From Protonemura montana (Eukaryota; Arthropoda; Insecta; Plecoptera; Nemouridae), in the NCBI GenBank assembly GCA_947568835.1, contig OX387610.1, forward strand, positions 3,155,001-3,219,000: 64,000 bases of DNA, given 5' to 3'. A program made the translations under genes and the position numbers. Below the pieces are notes generated by a model. That model ran no database searches and was not told where the DNA came from. It saw only the letters and a program-made list of their open reading frames with translations. Shown in pieces: positions 32,587 through 45,123 of the stretch (its first letter is position 1; each line of letters starts with the position of its first letter).

Positions 32587-33887
32587 AGTTATGATTATAA
32601 TAATTACCCTACACCTGTTAATTTATGAGGGTAAGAGACCGTAGTGCAGGCATCAAGTCGAGTTCTCTCCAACAAGATGCACTCTCATGCAGAGGATTAG
32701 TTCCGAGCGCTGCGATAGAGTGCGCGCGCGTCGCTATAATCGTTCACTCTCAAGCCGATTGTTGAACGCGAAGAGAATGGAGTGAGTCGATGTAATTCCT
32801 CGCTACGGTTCGGTGCTTAAGAAAAGCCCATCGAAGTGCGAGCTCGTACCGTTGATTAAGACGATACTCGACGAGAGGTTGGAATCTTTGCAGATTTTAC
32901 TTGACTTGGGGCCGGCAGGAGCGGGAGCGTACAAAAGAACGGCAAGTGTTTTAATTATGTGATGATATTTAGTGTGGGTTTTCTGGAAAATATTTTTTTC
33001 CGGCAAAAGCGTATTTCCACACGGTGAAAACCAATAGCAATGGTCGGCTGAACTTTGAAAGACACGTTTTTAAACAATTTTTTTCCCACAGAAACACATT
33101 GCGCTTTAAGGAATTGTCATTTGACATTTGTATGGGCGATTTAAAACCCGTCAATGGTGTAAAAACAATGTTCAGTGCAATAATTCTTAAACCTTCGTTA
33201 AAAAATTATATCCATTTTCATCTTTTAGTTCTAGTGGTAGTACATTGTAAAATAGGCGGCCTGCATATGATGGTGCTTTCTTGTCATTGAGGTGACTTGG
33301 TTTTTGTAACTTTTATTGATTTTTCTGTCTTACCGTTATTTTTATTGATATTACCGCTAATTTTAACGAAAAGTAAAATAATTAGCGATACGTTACCGTG
33401 ATCACGCCGTTAATGATGTAACCCAAGTCATCGGTCAATACCTAGGACAACACTTAAACTTCTAAATTTGACTGACAACAATGAATTTGCTTTTGCACAT
33501 TGATTCAATTTCAAAAGCTCTGGACAGCGAATGTGCAGAAGAGGACTAGTGGGACTAAAACACATGGCGGTAAGCTAGTATGGCGGTTTGGTGCCAGGAT
33601 TTCGATAAACTGCTCGGAAAGCTTAGAATAATTTGAGAGCCAGGCTATACTTAGTGGTCGTAACTCAATTCCATGGCGACAGGCGAGTGTTTTCTTCCAT
33701 GTTCCTAGTGTTAACATGAGACTGAGAGTTCGGGAAAAAATAGGGGACTGTAACATATCTCTTGGGCTTCATACATCCCGTTTTTAACCGGCTGGATTCT
33801 TGTTTTTATGGCAATGATCATAAAACTCTAGAGAGAAGGTAATTATTTCGGTTTCCCATTCAAATTTTGGTGTAATCCCTTGTGATA
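32587..33887. other. unique sequence, no gene supported
   Basis: Small open frames of 60-88 codons without domains. TGCGCGCGCGTCGC near 32730 is a short CpG-rich patch. Confidence 0.45.
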
Positions 33888-34962
33888 GCTCTCACTACCA
33901 GGATAGCTGGCCACCAGGATCGAACCTGAGACCTCCCAAATGCAAGGCAGACATGACGCTCTCACTACCAGGATAGCCGGCCACCAGGATCGAATCTTGG
34001 GCCACCCGAATGCAAGGCAGACATGAGGCTCTCACTACCAGGATAGCCGGCCATCAGGATCGAACCTGGGACCTCCCGAATGCAAGGCAGACATGGCGCT
34101 CCCACCACCAGGATAGCCGGCCGCCAGGATCGAACCTGGGACCTCCTAAATGCTAGGCAAACATGGCGCTCTCACTACCAGGATTGCCGGCCACCAGGAT
34201 CGAACCAGAGACCTCCTAAATGCAAGGCAGACATGGCGCTCTCACCACAAGGATAGCCGGCCACCAGGATCGAACCTGAGACATCCCAAATGCAAGGCAG
34301 ACATGGCGCTCTCACTACAAGGATAGCTGGCCACCAGGATCGAACCTGGGACCTCCCGATTGCAAGGCAGACATGGCGCTCTCACTACCAGGATATCCGG
34401 CCACCAGGATCGAACCTGCGACATCCCGATTGCAAGGCAGACATGGCGCTCTCACTACCAGGATATCCGGCCACCAGGATCGAACCTGGGACATCCCAAA
34501 TGCAAGGCAGACATGGCGCTCTCACTACAAGGATAGCTGGCCACCAGGATCGAACCTGGGACCTCCCGATTGCAAGGCAGACATGGCGCTCTCACTACCA
34601 GGATATCCGGCCACCAGGATCGAACCTGCGACATCCCGATTGCAAGGCAGACATGGCGCTCTCACTACCAGGATATCCGGCCACCAGGATCGAACCTGGG
34701 ACATCCCGAATGCAAGACAGACATGGCGCTCTCACTACCAGGATAGCCGGCCACCAGGATCGAACCTGCGACATCCCGATTGCAAGGCAGACATGGCGCT
34801 CTCACTACCAGGATAGCCGGCCACCAGGATCGAACCTGGGACCTCCTGAATGCGAGGCAGACATGTCGCTCTCACTACAAGGATAGCTGGCCACCAGGAT
34901 CGAACCTGGGACCTCCCGATTGCAAGGCAGACATGGCGCTCTCACTACCAGGATAGCCGGCA
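33888..34962 (-). repeat. 70-bp tandem array of a tRNA-like sequence, 15 copies
   Basis: On the minus strand each 70-base unit reads like a tRNA: GGCTATCCTGGTAGTGAGAG (A-box region), TGCAATCGGGAGG or TGCATTTGGGAGG (anticodon-arm region) and CCCAGGTTCGATCCTGG (T-arm with B box). GGATCGAA recurs every 70 bases from 33918 to 34898. A full tRNA-sized unit repeated without spacer suggests head-to-tail amplification of a tRNA pseudogene or SINE head. A three-unit (210-bp) sub-block repeats around 34280 and 34490. Long open frames through the array are artefacts. Confidence 0.9.
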
Positions 34963-35460
34963 TATCGAACTTTCAATCTTAGTGGAGTGTATTTTTCTTT
35001 TAAACCAGTTGAATACCTAGCTTGTTCTTTGCAGGATCTGTCACGAGATTTATCCGGCAAATCGCGTCCTCGTTAAGGGGATGTCGCTTTGTATGCGTAT
35101 CGCAAGACGGGACTATTCCCCTCTTTTCCTCTTCAGCCAAGAGACAGACGCTTGAGAATCTGTTCAGAACGCTCCCCAGGGCTCAGCTCTCATCTTGGCA
35201 ATCACAGGAAATAATTAGATTGATTACGTTTCAAGTGTTTTTGTGCTATTCTAGGTAATTGTGATTGCAAATCCTGCGAACTTGCGATCGATTCGTGGTA
35301 CTCACGTCCACTTTGATCAAAATCATCTTTATTTTTAGATATTTTCGTTTTATTTTGGTATAGAACTGTCTCCCTTATCGACACAATCAGTAAACATAAC
35401 AAAAGATAAAAATAAAATCCCATTTGAAGCTACTCTAGGTTAAGTCGGTCGCTATTAGAC
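34963..35460. other. unique sequence, nothing recognised
   Basis: AT-rich spacer. TCGCTATTAGACCAGTGC at its right end resembles the 5S-head SINE tail motif and may be a remnant. Confidence 0.45.
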
Positions 35461-36235
35461 CAGTGCGCCATCGGGTGGCACCTACCGTTACTACGTGTTG
35501 CCGGCCTCGTTAGCTCAGCAGCAATCGCCATCGGGTGGCACCTACCGTTACCACGTGTTGCCGGCCTCGTTTGCTCAGCAGCAAGCGCCATCGGGTGGCA
35601 CCTACCGTTAACACGCGTTGCCGGCCTCGTTTGCTCAGCAGCAAGCGCCATCGGGTGGCACCTACTGTTACCACGTGTTGCCGGCCTCGTTTGGTCAGCA
35701 GCAAGCGCCATCGGGTGGCACCTACCGTTACCACGTGTTGCCGGCCTCGTTTGCTCAGCAGCAAGCGCCATCGGGTGGCACCTACCGTCACCACGTGTTG
35801 CCGGCCTCGTTTGCTCAGCAGCAAGCGCCATCGTGTGGCACCTACCGTTACCACTTGTTGCCGGCTTCGTTTGCTCAGCAGCAAGCGCCATCGGGTGGCA
35901 CCTACCGTTACCACGTGTTGCCGGCCTTGTTTGCTCAGCAGCAAGCGCCATCGGGTGGCAGCTACCGTTACCACGTGTTGCCGGCCTCGTTTGCTCAGCA
36001 GCAAGCGCCATCGCGTGGCACCTACCGTTACCACGTGTTGCCGGCCTCGTTAGCTCAGCAGCAAGCGCCATCGGGTGGCACCTACCGTTACCACGTGTTG
36101 CCGGCCTCGTTTGCTCAGCAGCAGGCGCCATCGGGTGGCACCTACCGTTACCACGCGTTGTCGGCCTCGTTGCTCAGCAAAAAGTTGCTGACACACAAAC
36201 TCCGACTCTCTTCTAAACCTATAAACCCAATTTTG
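35461..36235 (+). mobile_element. composite element part: 60-bp array (12 copies) plus one 53-bp end unit
   Basis: GCCATCGGGTGGCACCTACC, GTTACCACGTGTTGCCGGCC, TCGTTTGCTCAGCAGCAAGC form a 60-base unit repeated 12 times. It is followed by a single degraded 53-bp unit (CTCTTCTAAACCTATAAACC), as in the copies at 26.5 and 45.1 kb. The core and left 53-bp array are missing. Because 60 is a multiple of 3 and the unit lacks stops, several frames on both strands are open with a 20-residue period. No frame is preferred, so coding is not supported. Confidence 0.88.
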
Positions 36236-36835
36236 TTACCTTTTTTATGTGCGCAAGTGTTTCGCAAGTTGGTATTAAAGTTGACAAGTCACATGTTACC
36301 AACTTAACTTCCCTGCAGCCTCGATATGTCAGGGTTGGTACCGCACGGTAGCTGCTACAATCACTCAAGGCTCAAGACGTGCTACGTCACTCTTGTGACG
36401 TGCATGAACCACCTGCCACTCCAGACGCAGCCGCAGACTTTAAATCGCGCAAAGTTATGAGTCTTTCTGTCCATTATGTCAGCTGGAATAATCCAAGAAT
36501 CCTGAAACATCTCAAGGAATCCGGAACCCGTGAGGGGAATGCACTGGATACCTGGCTCAAAGTAGGGATCAGGCCAGACATCCAGGGGACGGGTGTGGGG
36601 GGCGGGGGTGTTGTAAAGGAATGGCATTGAGGCAAGTCAATGGTGTGGAAGCCGTGAACGCTTTCATTGGGAATTCGGAGGCTGCCTGCTACAGTCAGCA
36701 TCTTGCTTTGACGGGCGACGTCTGTGTTCGAAAGCCAATGACAAGGAGGGTTGACTCGGGAGAAACTGGTGAGGCAATAATATGTTGAGCTGGTCTTTGG
36801 GTGGGAGGCGTTGAAAGAATATATCGGAGCAGCCG
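36236..36835. other. unique sequence, no gene supported
   Basis: Overlapping open frames of about 80-127 codons on both strands with no domain. GGTGTGGGGGGCGGGGGTG near 36593 is G-rich. Confidence 0.4.
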
Positions 36836-39800
36836 ACACAGTGTGTGAAAGGGACAAGGCTTAGCGGTGGCCGGTCCTTGGTGCAGTTGGTCAGGTCAGC
36901 CAATACAGTGTGTCAAAGTGACAAGGCTAAGCAGTGGCCGGTTCTTGGTGCTGTTGGTCAGGAGCAGCCAATACAGTGTGTCAAAGGGACAGGGCTAAGC
37001 GGTGGCCAGTCCTTGGTGCTGTTGGACAGGAGCAGCCAACACAGTTTGTCAAAGGGACAAGGCTAAGCAGTGGCCGGTCCTTGGTGCTGTTGGTCAGGAG
37101 CAGCCAATACAGTGTGTCAAAGAGACAGGGCTAAGCGGTGGCCAGTCCTTGGTGCTGTAGGACAGGAGCAACCAACACAGTTTGTCAAAGGGACAAGGCT
37201 AAGCGGTGGCCAGTCCTTGGTGCTGTTGGACAGGAGCAGCCAACACAGTTTGTCAAAGGGACAAGGCTAAGCGGTGGCCGGTCCTTGGTGCTGTTGGACA
37301 GGAGCAGCCAACACAGTGTGTCAAAGGGACAAGGCTAAGCGGTGGCCGGTCCTTGGTGCTGTTGGACAGGAGCAGCCAACACAGTGTGTCAAAGGGACAA
37401 GGCTAAGCGGTGGCCGGTCCTTGGTGCTGTTGGACAGGAGCAGCCAACACAGTGTGTCAAAGAGACAAGGCTAAGCGGTGGCCGGTCCTTGGTGCTGTTG
37501 GACAGGAGCAGCCAACACAGTGTGTCAATGGAGAAGGCTAAGCTGTGGCCGGTCCTTGGTGCTGTTGGACAGGAGCAGCCAACACAGTGTGTCAAAGGGA
37601 CAAGGCTAAGCTGTGACCGGTTCCTGGTGCTGTTGGACAGGAGCAGTCAACACAGTGTGTCAAAGGGACAAGGCTAAGCGGTGGCCGGTCCTTGGTGCTG
37701 TTGGACAGGAGCAGCCAACACAGTGTGTCAAAGGGACAAGGCTAAGCGGTGGCCGGTCCTTGGTGCTGTTGGACAGGAGCAGCCAACACAGTGTGTCAAA
37801 GAGACAAGGCTAAGCGGTGGCCGGTCCTTGGTGCTGTTGGACAGGAGCAGCCAACACAGTGTGTCAATGGAGAAGGCTAAGCTGTGGCCGGTCCTTGGTG
37901 CTGTTGGACAGGAGCAGCCAACACAGTGTGTCAAAGGGACAAGGCTAAGCTGTGACCGGTTCCTGGTGCTGTTGGACAGGAGCAGTCAACACAGTGTGTC
38001 AAAGGGACAAGGCTAAGCGGTGGCTGGTCCTTGGTGCTGTTGGACAGGAGCAGCCAACACAGTGTGTCAAAGGGACAAGGCTAAGCGGTGGCCGGTCCTT
38101 GGTGCTGTTGGACAGGAGCAGCCAACACAGTGTGTCAAAGAGACAAGGCTAAGCGGTGGCCGGTCCTTGGTGCTGTTGGACAGGAGCAGCCAACACAGTG
38201 TGTCAATGGAGAAGGCTAAGCTGTGGCCGGTCCTTGGTGCTGTTGGACAGGAGCAGCCAACACAGTGTGTCAAAGGGACAAGGCTAAGCTGTGACCGGTT
38301 CCTGGTGCTGTTGGACAGGAGCAGTCAACACAGTGTGTCAAAGGGACAAGGCTAAGCGGTGGCCGGTCCTTGGTGCTGTTGGACAGGAGAAGCCAACACA
38401 GTGTGTCAAAGGGACAAGGCTAAGCTGTGGCCGGTTCTTGGTGCTGTTGGACAGGAGCAGTCAACACAGTGTGTCAAAGGGACAAGGCTAAGCGGTGGCC
38501 GGTCCTTGGTGCTGTTGGACAGGAGCAGCCAACACAGTGTGTCAAAGGGACAAGGCTAAGCTGTGGCTGGTTCTTGGTGCTGTTGGATAGGAGCAGCTAA
38601 CACAGTGTGTCAAAGGGACAAGGCTAAGCTGTGGCCGGTTCTTGATGCTGTTGGACAGGAGCAGCCAACACAGTGTGTCAAAGTGACAAGGCTAAGCGGT
38701 GGCCGGTCCTTGGTGCTGTTGGACAGGAGCAGCCAACACAGTGTGTCAAAGGGACAAGGCTAAGCGGTGGCCGGTCCTTGGTGCTGTTGGACAGGAGCAG
38801 CCAACACAGTGTGTCAAAGAGACAAGGCTAAGCGGTGGCCGGTCCTTGGTGCTGTTGGACAGGAGCAGCCAACACAGTGTGTCAATGGAGAAGGCTAAGC
38901 TGTGGCCGGTCCTTGGTGCTGTTGGACAGGAGCAGCCAACACAGTGTGTCAAAGGGACAAGGCTAAGCTGTGACCGGTTCCTGGTGCTGTTGGACAGGAG
39001 CAGTCAACACAGTGTGTCAGAGGGACAAGGCTAAGCGGTGGCCGGTCCTTGGTGCTGTTGGACAGGAGCAGCCAACACAGTGTGTCAAAGGGACAAGGCT
39101 AAGCTATGACCGGTTCCTGGTGCTGTTGGACAGGAGCAGTCAACACAGTGTGTCAAAGTGACAAGGCTAAGCAGTGGCCGGTCCTTGGTGCTGTTGGACA
39201 GGAGCAGCCAACACAGTGTGTCAAAGGGACAAGGCTAAGCGGTGGCCGGTCCTTGGTGCTGTTGGACAGGAGCAGCCAACACAGTGTGTCAAAGGGACAA
39301 GGTTAAGCGGTGGCCGGTCCTTGGTGCTGTTGGATAGGAGCAGCCAACACAGTGTGTCAAAGTGACAAGGCTAAGCGGTGGCCGGTCCTTGGTGCTGTTG
39401 GACAGGAGCAGCCAACACAGTGTGTCAAAGTGACAAGGCTTAGCGTTGGCCGGTCCTTGGTGCTGTTGGACAGGAGCAGCCAACACAGTGTGTCAATGGA
39501 GAAGGCTAAGCTGTGGCCGGTCCTTGGTGCTGTTGGACAGGAGCAGCCAACACAGTGTGTCAAAGGGACAAGGCTAAGCTGTGACCGGTTCCTGGTGCTG
39601 TTGGACAGGAGCAGTCAACACAGTGTGTCAAAGGGACAAGGCTTAGCGGTGGCCGGTCCTTGGTGCTGTTGGACAGGAGCAGCCAACACAGTGTGTCAAA
39701 GGGACAAGGCTAAGCTGTGACCGGTTCCTGGTGCTGTTGGACAGGAGCAGTCAACACAGTGTGTCAAAGTGACAAGGCTAAGCAGTGGCCGGTCCTTGGT

Positions 39801-42800
39801 GCTGTTGGACAGGAGCAGCCAACACAGTGTGTCAAAGGGACAAGGCTAAGCGGTGGCCGGTCCTTGGTGCTGTTGGACAGGAGCAGCCAACACAGTGTGT
39901 CAAAGGGACAAGGTTAAGCGGTGGCCGGTCCTTGGTGCTGTTGGATAGGAGCAGCCAACACAGTGTGTCAAAGTGACAAGGCTAAGCGGTGGCCGGTCCT
40001 TGGTGCTGTTGGACAGGAGCAGCCAACACAGTGTGTCAAAGTGACAAGGCTAAGCGGTGGCCGGTCCTTGGTGCTGTTGGACAGGAGCAGCCAACACAGT
40101 GTGTCACAGGGACAAGGCTAAGCGGTGGCCGGTCCTTGGTGCTGTTGGACAGGAGCAGCCAACACAGTGTGTCAAAGGGACAAGGTTAAGCGGTGGCCGG
40201 TCCTTGGTGCTGTTGGACAGGAGCAGCCAACACAGTGTGTCACAGTGACAAGGCTAAGCGGTGGCCGGTTCCTGGTGCTGTTGGACAGGAGCAGCCAACA
40301 CAGTGTGTCAAAGTGACAAGGCTAATCGGTGGTCGGTCCTTGGTGCTGTTGGACAGGAGCAGCCAACACAGTGTGTCAAAGGGACAAGGTTAAGCGGTGG
40401 CCGGTCCTTGGTGCTGTTGGACAGGAGCAGTCAACACAGTGTGTGAAAGGGACAAGACTAAGCGGTGGCCGGTCCTTGGTGCTGTTGGACAGGAGCAGTC
40501 AACACAGTGTGTGAAAGGGACAAGGCTAAGCGGTGGCCGGTCCTTGGTGCTATTGGACAGAAGCAGCCAACACAGTGTGTCAAAGTGACAAGGCTAAGCG
40601 GTGGCCGGTCCTTGGTGCTGTTGGACAGGAGCAGCCAACACAGTGTGTCAAAGGGACAAGGCTAAGCGGTGGCCGGTCCTTGGTGCTGTTGGACAGGAGC
40701 AGCCAACACAGTGTGTCAAAGGGACAAGGCTAAGCGGTGGCCGGTCCTTGGTGCTGTTGGACAGGAGCAGCCAACACAGTGTGTCAAAGAGACAAGACTA
40801 AGTGGTGGCCGGTCCTTGGTGCTGTTGGACAGGAGCAGCCAACACAGTGTGTCAAAGTGACAAGGCTAAGCGGTGGCCGGTCCTTGGTGCTGTTGGACAG
40901 GAGCAGTCAACACAGTGTGTCAAAGTGACAAGGCTAAGCGGTGGCCGGTCCTTGGTGCTGTTGGACAGGAGCAGCCAACACAGTGTGTCAAAGTGACAAG
41001 GCTAAGCGGTGGCCGGTCCTTGGTGCTGTTGGACAGGAGCAGTCAACACAGTGTGTCAAAGTGACAAGGCTAAGCGGTGGCCAGTCCTTGGTGCTGTTGG
41101 ACAGGAGCAGCCAACACACTGTGTCAAAGTGACAAGGCTAAGCGGTGGCCGGTCCTTGGTGCTGTTGGACAGGAGCAGCCAACACACTGTGTCAAAGTGA
41201 CAAGGCTAAGCGGTGGCCGGTCCTTGGTGCTGTTGGACAGGAGCAGCCAACACAGTGTGTCAAAGGGACAAGGCTAAGCGGTGGCCGGTTCTTGGTGCTG
41301 TTGGACAGAAGCAGCCAACACAGTGTGTCAAAGGGACAAGGCTAAGCGGTGGCCGGTCCTTGGTGCTGTTGGACAGGAGCAGCCAACACACTGTGTCAAA
41401 GTGACAAGGCTAAGCGGTGGCCGGTCCTTGGTGCTGTTGGACAGGAGCAGCCAACACAGTGTGTCAAAGAGACAAGACTAAGTGGTGGCCGGTCCTTGGT
41501 GCTGTTGGACAGGAGCAGTCAACACAGTGTGTCAAAGTGACAAGGCTAAGCGGTGGCCGGTCCTTGGTGCTGTTGGACAGGAGCAGCCAACACAGTGTGT
41601 CAAAGTGACAAGGCTAAGCGGTGGCCGGTCCTTGGTGCTGTTGGACAGGAGCAGTCAACACAGTGTGTCAAAGTGACAAGGCTAAGCGGTGGCCAGTCCT
41701 TGGTGCTGTTGGACAGGAGCAGCCAACACACTGTGTCAAAGTGACAAGGCTAAGCGGTGGCCGGTCCTTGGTGCTGTTGGACAGGAGCAGCCAACACACT
41801 GTGTCAAAGTGACAAGGCTAAGCGGTGGCCGGTCCATGGTGCTGTTGGACAGGAGCAGCCAACACAGTGTGTCAAAGGGACAAGGCTAAGCGGTGGCCGG
41901 TTCTTGGTGCTGTTGGACAGAAGCAGCCAACACAGTGTGTCAAAGGGACAAGGCTAAGCGGTGGCCGGTCCTTGGTGCTGTTGGACAGGAGCAGCCAACA
42001 CACTGTGTCAAAGTGACAAGGCTAAGCGGTGGCCGGTCCTTGGTGCTGTTGGACAGGAGCAGCCAACACACTGTGTCAAAGTGACAAGGCTAAGCGGTGG
42101 CCGGTCCTTGGTGCTGTTGGACAGGAGCAGCCAACACAGTGTGTCAAAGGGACAAGGCTAAGCGGTGGCCGGTTCTTGGTGCTGTTGGACAGAAGCAGCC
42201 AACACAGTGTGTCAAAGGGACAAGGCTTAGCGGTGGCCGGTCCTTGGTGCTGTTGGACAGGAGCAGCCAACACACTGTGTCAAAGTGACAAGGCTAAGCG
42301 GTGGCCGGTCCTTGGTGCTGTTGGACAGGAGCAGCCAACACAGTGTGTCAAAGAGACAAGACTAAGTGGTGGCCGGTCCTTGGTGCTGTTGGACAGGAGC
42401 AGCCAACACAGTGTGTCAAAGGGACAAGGCTAAGCGGTGGCCGGTCCTTGGTGCTGTTGGACAGGAGCAGCCAACACACTGTGTCAAAGTGACAAGGCTA
42501 AGCGGTGGCCGGTCCTTGGTGCTGTTGGACAGGAGCAGCCAACACAGTGTGTCAAAGAGACAAGACTAAGTGGTGGCCGGTCCTTGGTGCTGTTGGACAG
42601 GAGCAGCCAACACAGTGTGTCAAAGTGACAAGGCTAAGCGGTGGCCGGTCCTTGGTGCTGTTGGACAGGAGCAGTCAACACAGTGTGTCAAAGTGACAAG
42701 GCTAAGCGGTGGCCGGTCCTTGGTGCTGTTGGACAGGAGCAGCCAACACAGTGTGTCAAAGTGACAAGGCTAAGCGGTGGCCGGTCCTTGGTGCTGTTGG

Positions 42801-43188
42801 ACAGGAGCAGTCAACACAGTGTGTCAAAGGGACAAGGCTAAGCGGTGGCCGGTTCTTGGTGCTGTTGGACAGAAGCAGCCAACACAGTGTGTCAAAGGGA
42901 CAAGGCTAAGCGGTGGCCGGTCCTTGGTGCTGTTGGACAGGAGCAGCCAACACACTGTGTCAAAGTGACAAGGCTAAGCGGTGGCCGGTCCTTGGTGCTG
43001 TTGGACAGGAGCAGCCAACACACTGTGTCAAAGTGACAAGGCTAAGCGGTGGCCGGTCCTTGGTGCTGTTGGACAGGAGCAGCCAACACACTGTGTCAAA
43101 GGGACAAGGCTAAGCGGTGGCCGGTCCTTGGTGCTGTTGGACAGGAGCAGTCAACACAGTGTGTCAAAGAGACAAGGCTAAGCGGGGA
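36836..43188. repeat. 68-bp satellite array, about 93 copies (6.35 kb)
   Basis: Units (GGACAAGGCTAAGCGGTGGC, CGGTCCTTGGTGCTGTTGGA, CAGGAGCAGCCAACACAGTG, TGTCAAAG) repeat every 68 bases. The marker GTCAATGGAG occurs at 37524, 37863, 38202 and 38881 (339 or twice 339.5 apart, five units with a 1-base loss) and at 39492. A second higher-order block of 9 units (612 bases) repeats around 41077 and 41689. The left edge is the most diverged. Because 68 is not a multiple of 3, each unit restarts a 66-codon frame; these are not genes. Confidence 0.97.
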
Positions 43189-43531
43189 AACATCGCTATG
43201 TGAATGTGATATGCGCGGCAGCTCGAGCAGGGGCAGCGTTGAAAACAACGGCTCGAGATTTCCTCGCGTGGGAAAAACGACAAAGACGCGAGCAACAAGA
43301 AAATAACTCTCAAAGGAAAATTGCTTTCCGTCTGTCGGGAAAATGAAAACGTTTCTCTCGATGGAAGTCTCCGATTTCAAGCTTTTTATTGAATTCTCAG
43401 ATGATTTTCCTGGGAAGATTACGCTGTGATTTTTGCAATCTTTTTTCAATAAGAAAGAATTTTTCCTTCTTGGCTTTAATCTCGCAGGTAATTTTATGAA
43501 ATTCCTGGATTCCTGAATATTTGTCTTATGA
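43189..43531. other. unique sequence, no gene supported
   Basis: A 147-codon minus frame enters the satellite edge and has no recognisable domain. Confidence 0.4.
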
Positions 43532-43572
43532 ATCGCCATCTGATGGCCCTCTGACTCTACCTATAAACTCAA
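43532..43572 (+). repeat. composite element, right-end fragment
   Basis: CGCCATCTGATGGCCC followed by TCTGACTCTACCTATAAACT and CAATG matches the junction of a 60-bp unit with the terminal 53-bp unit. Confidence 0.6.
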
Positions 43573-45123
43573 TGATATAACTACAATATACATTAGATGG
43601 GTTTTAAGTATTTCCGAAACTATTATTTAGTGCCTCTTTATGTTAATCTAGATTGAAAAAATTGATAGAAACTTGTAAACTAACTTTCCTCCTTCTTCTC
43701 GGCCTAGATTGCAATGTTGCAGATGTCGATTATGTCGATTGCCCAATGGAAGAAAAATATTCCACGGATTAAATGAGTCATTGTTGAAACAGTTGACACA
43801 GAATGGGAATTGAACCTCCATGGCAACAATTTAATCACTTTGTTAGTGCTATACTAGCACTTAAACCTGTCCAATTTACCCGTCATCAGGAACCACCACC
43901 CATCTCCATATCCACTACCTAAAACACGGCCGGTCTAATCGCATTTTCCATCACTTTTCCGACACAGTTTTCCGAGCTTTTCCGCCAGCTTTCTGCATTT
44001 TCCTTCGCCATCTCCACGGGAGTGAATCTCATTGTCTGCAGGGGGGTGTTAGGAAGGAGAGGGGGGATAAGTCTGGTAACTCCCACCCTCTACTCTCTAC
44101 CCACGGGTTGAAAACTCGATTACACTTTGTATCGAGTACCTAGGAAGTCTGAAAGCTTTAGCTTTGCCTTCAGAAGGTCCTCGGTTCGATGCTGGTGACC
44201 ATTGCTGTAATGCTTGAAGCCAGGTAACTCAATCTATCCTTGATGGGATTGGGATCAATTCTTGCTGGATAGAAATTAGTCTCTTCTTTTATAAATGGGA
44301 AGAAATTTGATCGAAATCGAACTTACGTTGCATCTAGAGAAGAAAATGCGACTGGAAAATTCGACCGAAAGGAAATGCGAAGATAAATCAATAAAAATAT
44401 ACAGAAATCATTTTCAATACTTAAGCAATATTTTGTAAATTCCAAATTGTAGCCAGAAAATAGTGGCTCTACGTTTGGTTGACTCGCACGTCCACGGAAA
44501 GGTTATCGAGTGAATATGAAACTCGAGATCAACCGTGCGTCCGATTCGCTACCAAATCTAAACTCGATTCAATGTTTTACACATTTTCAAACGCGTTTCG
44601 ACGATAATTTCATCGAATTCCATTTGAATTCTGTCGACAATTTAACTGGCAGAAAACAAAAGCTCGCTTCTAAAAACACACAAACAATTGCACGAACTTC
44701 AAAGCAGGTCGACATTAAAACACTTTCAACTGTCACAGAATAATCGCTGATTGTTGTTGAGTTGTAAACGATTCCGACAGGTATATTAAATTGAAAACAT
44801 ATGAAGACCCATCTAATAAAACAAGCATTAGGACGATATAAACCTTTGTCATCTTTCTTTGTTGACGGCCATTGTTGTGTGGGATGTTTACCTATATTAT
44901 CTTCATCAAAGATCTCCACTGACTGCCAGGATATTCGTTTGATGACGTCATTAATCATAATGACGCAATTAAAAGCAATTGCTAGTGAATTCAAGATGAT
45001 AGGGCGTGGTTTATTGGCTTTATGCTGCGTTATCATTGTTTGTTATGTTTGGTTGACTGCGAGTGGGATTAGCTACATTGCAAATATGCCCTTTTTACTG
45101 ATAAAGCTTAAAAATATACCAAC
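43573..45123. other. unique sequence, no gene supported
   Basis: Holds the longest non-repetitive open frame of the window (minus 44587-45036, 149 codons) and a plus frame of 113 codons (44801-45142) with a hydrophobic stretch. Neither shows a motif I recognise, and they overlap each other. Around 44180, GGTCCTCGGTTCGATGCTGG resembles a B box but lacks a clear A box. Confidence 0.4.

Noticed and set aside
33888-34962. CRISPR-like array
   Set aside because: There are no variable spacers: the whole 70-bp unit is conserved, and the genome is animal.
35430-36307. A 20-residue-repeat protein (QQQAPSGGTYRYHVLPASFA type)
   Set aside because: The 60-bp unit is open in several frames on both strands, and the same unit occurs inside a mobile composite element in both orientations.
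36845-43306. Dozens of near-identical 66-codon proteins in a row
   Set aside because: The 68-bp satellite restarts a frame in every unit because 68 is not a multiple of 3; no promoter, splice or codon-bias evidence.
44140-44205. tRNA-like element at GGTCCTCGGTTCGATGCTGG
   Set aside because: A B-box-like string is present but no convincing A box or cloverleaf; too weak to list.
44587-45036. 149-codon minus-strand frame as a gene
   Set aside because: No recognisable domain, overlaps a similar-sized frame on the other strand, and AT-rich context makes chance plausible.
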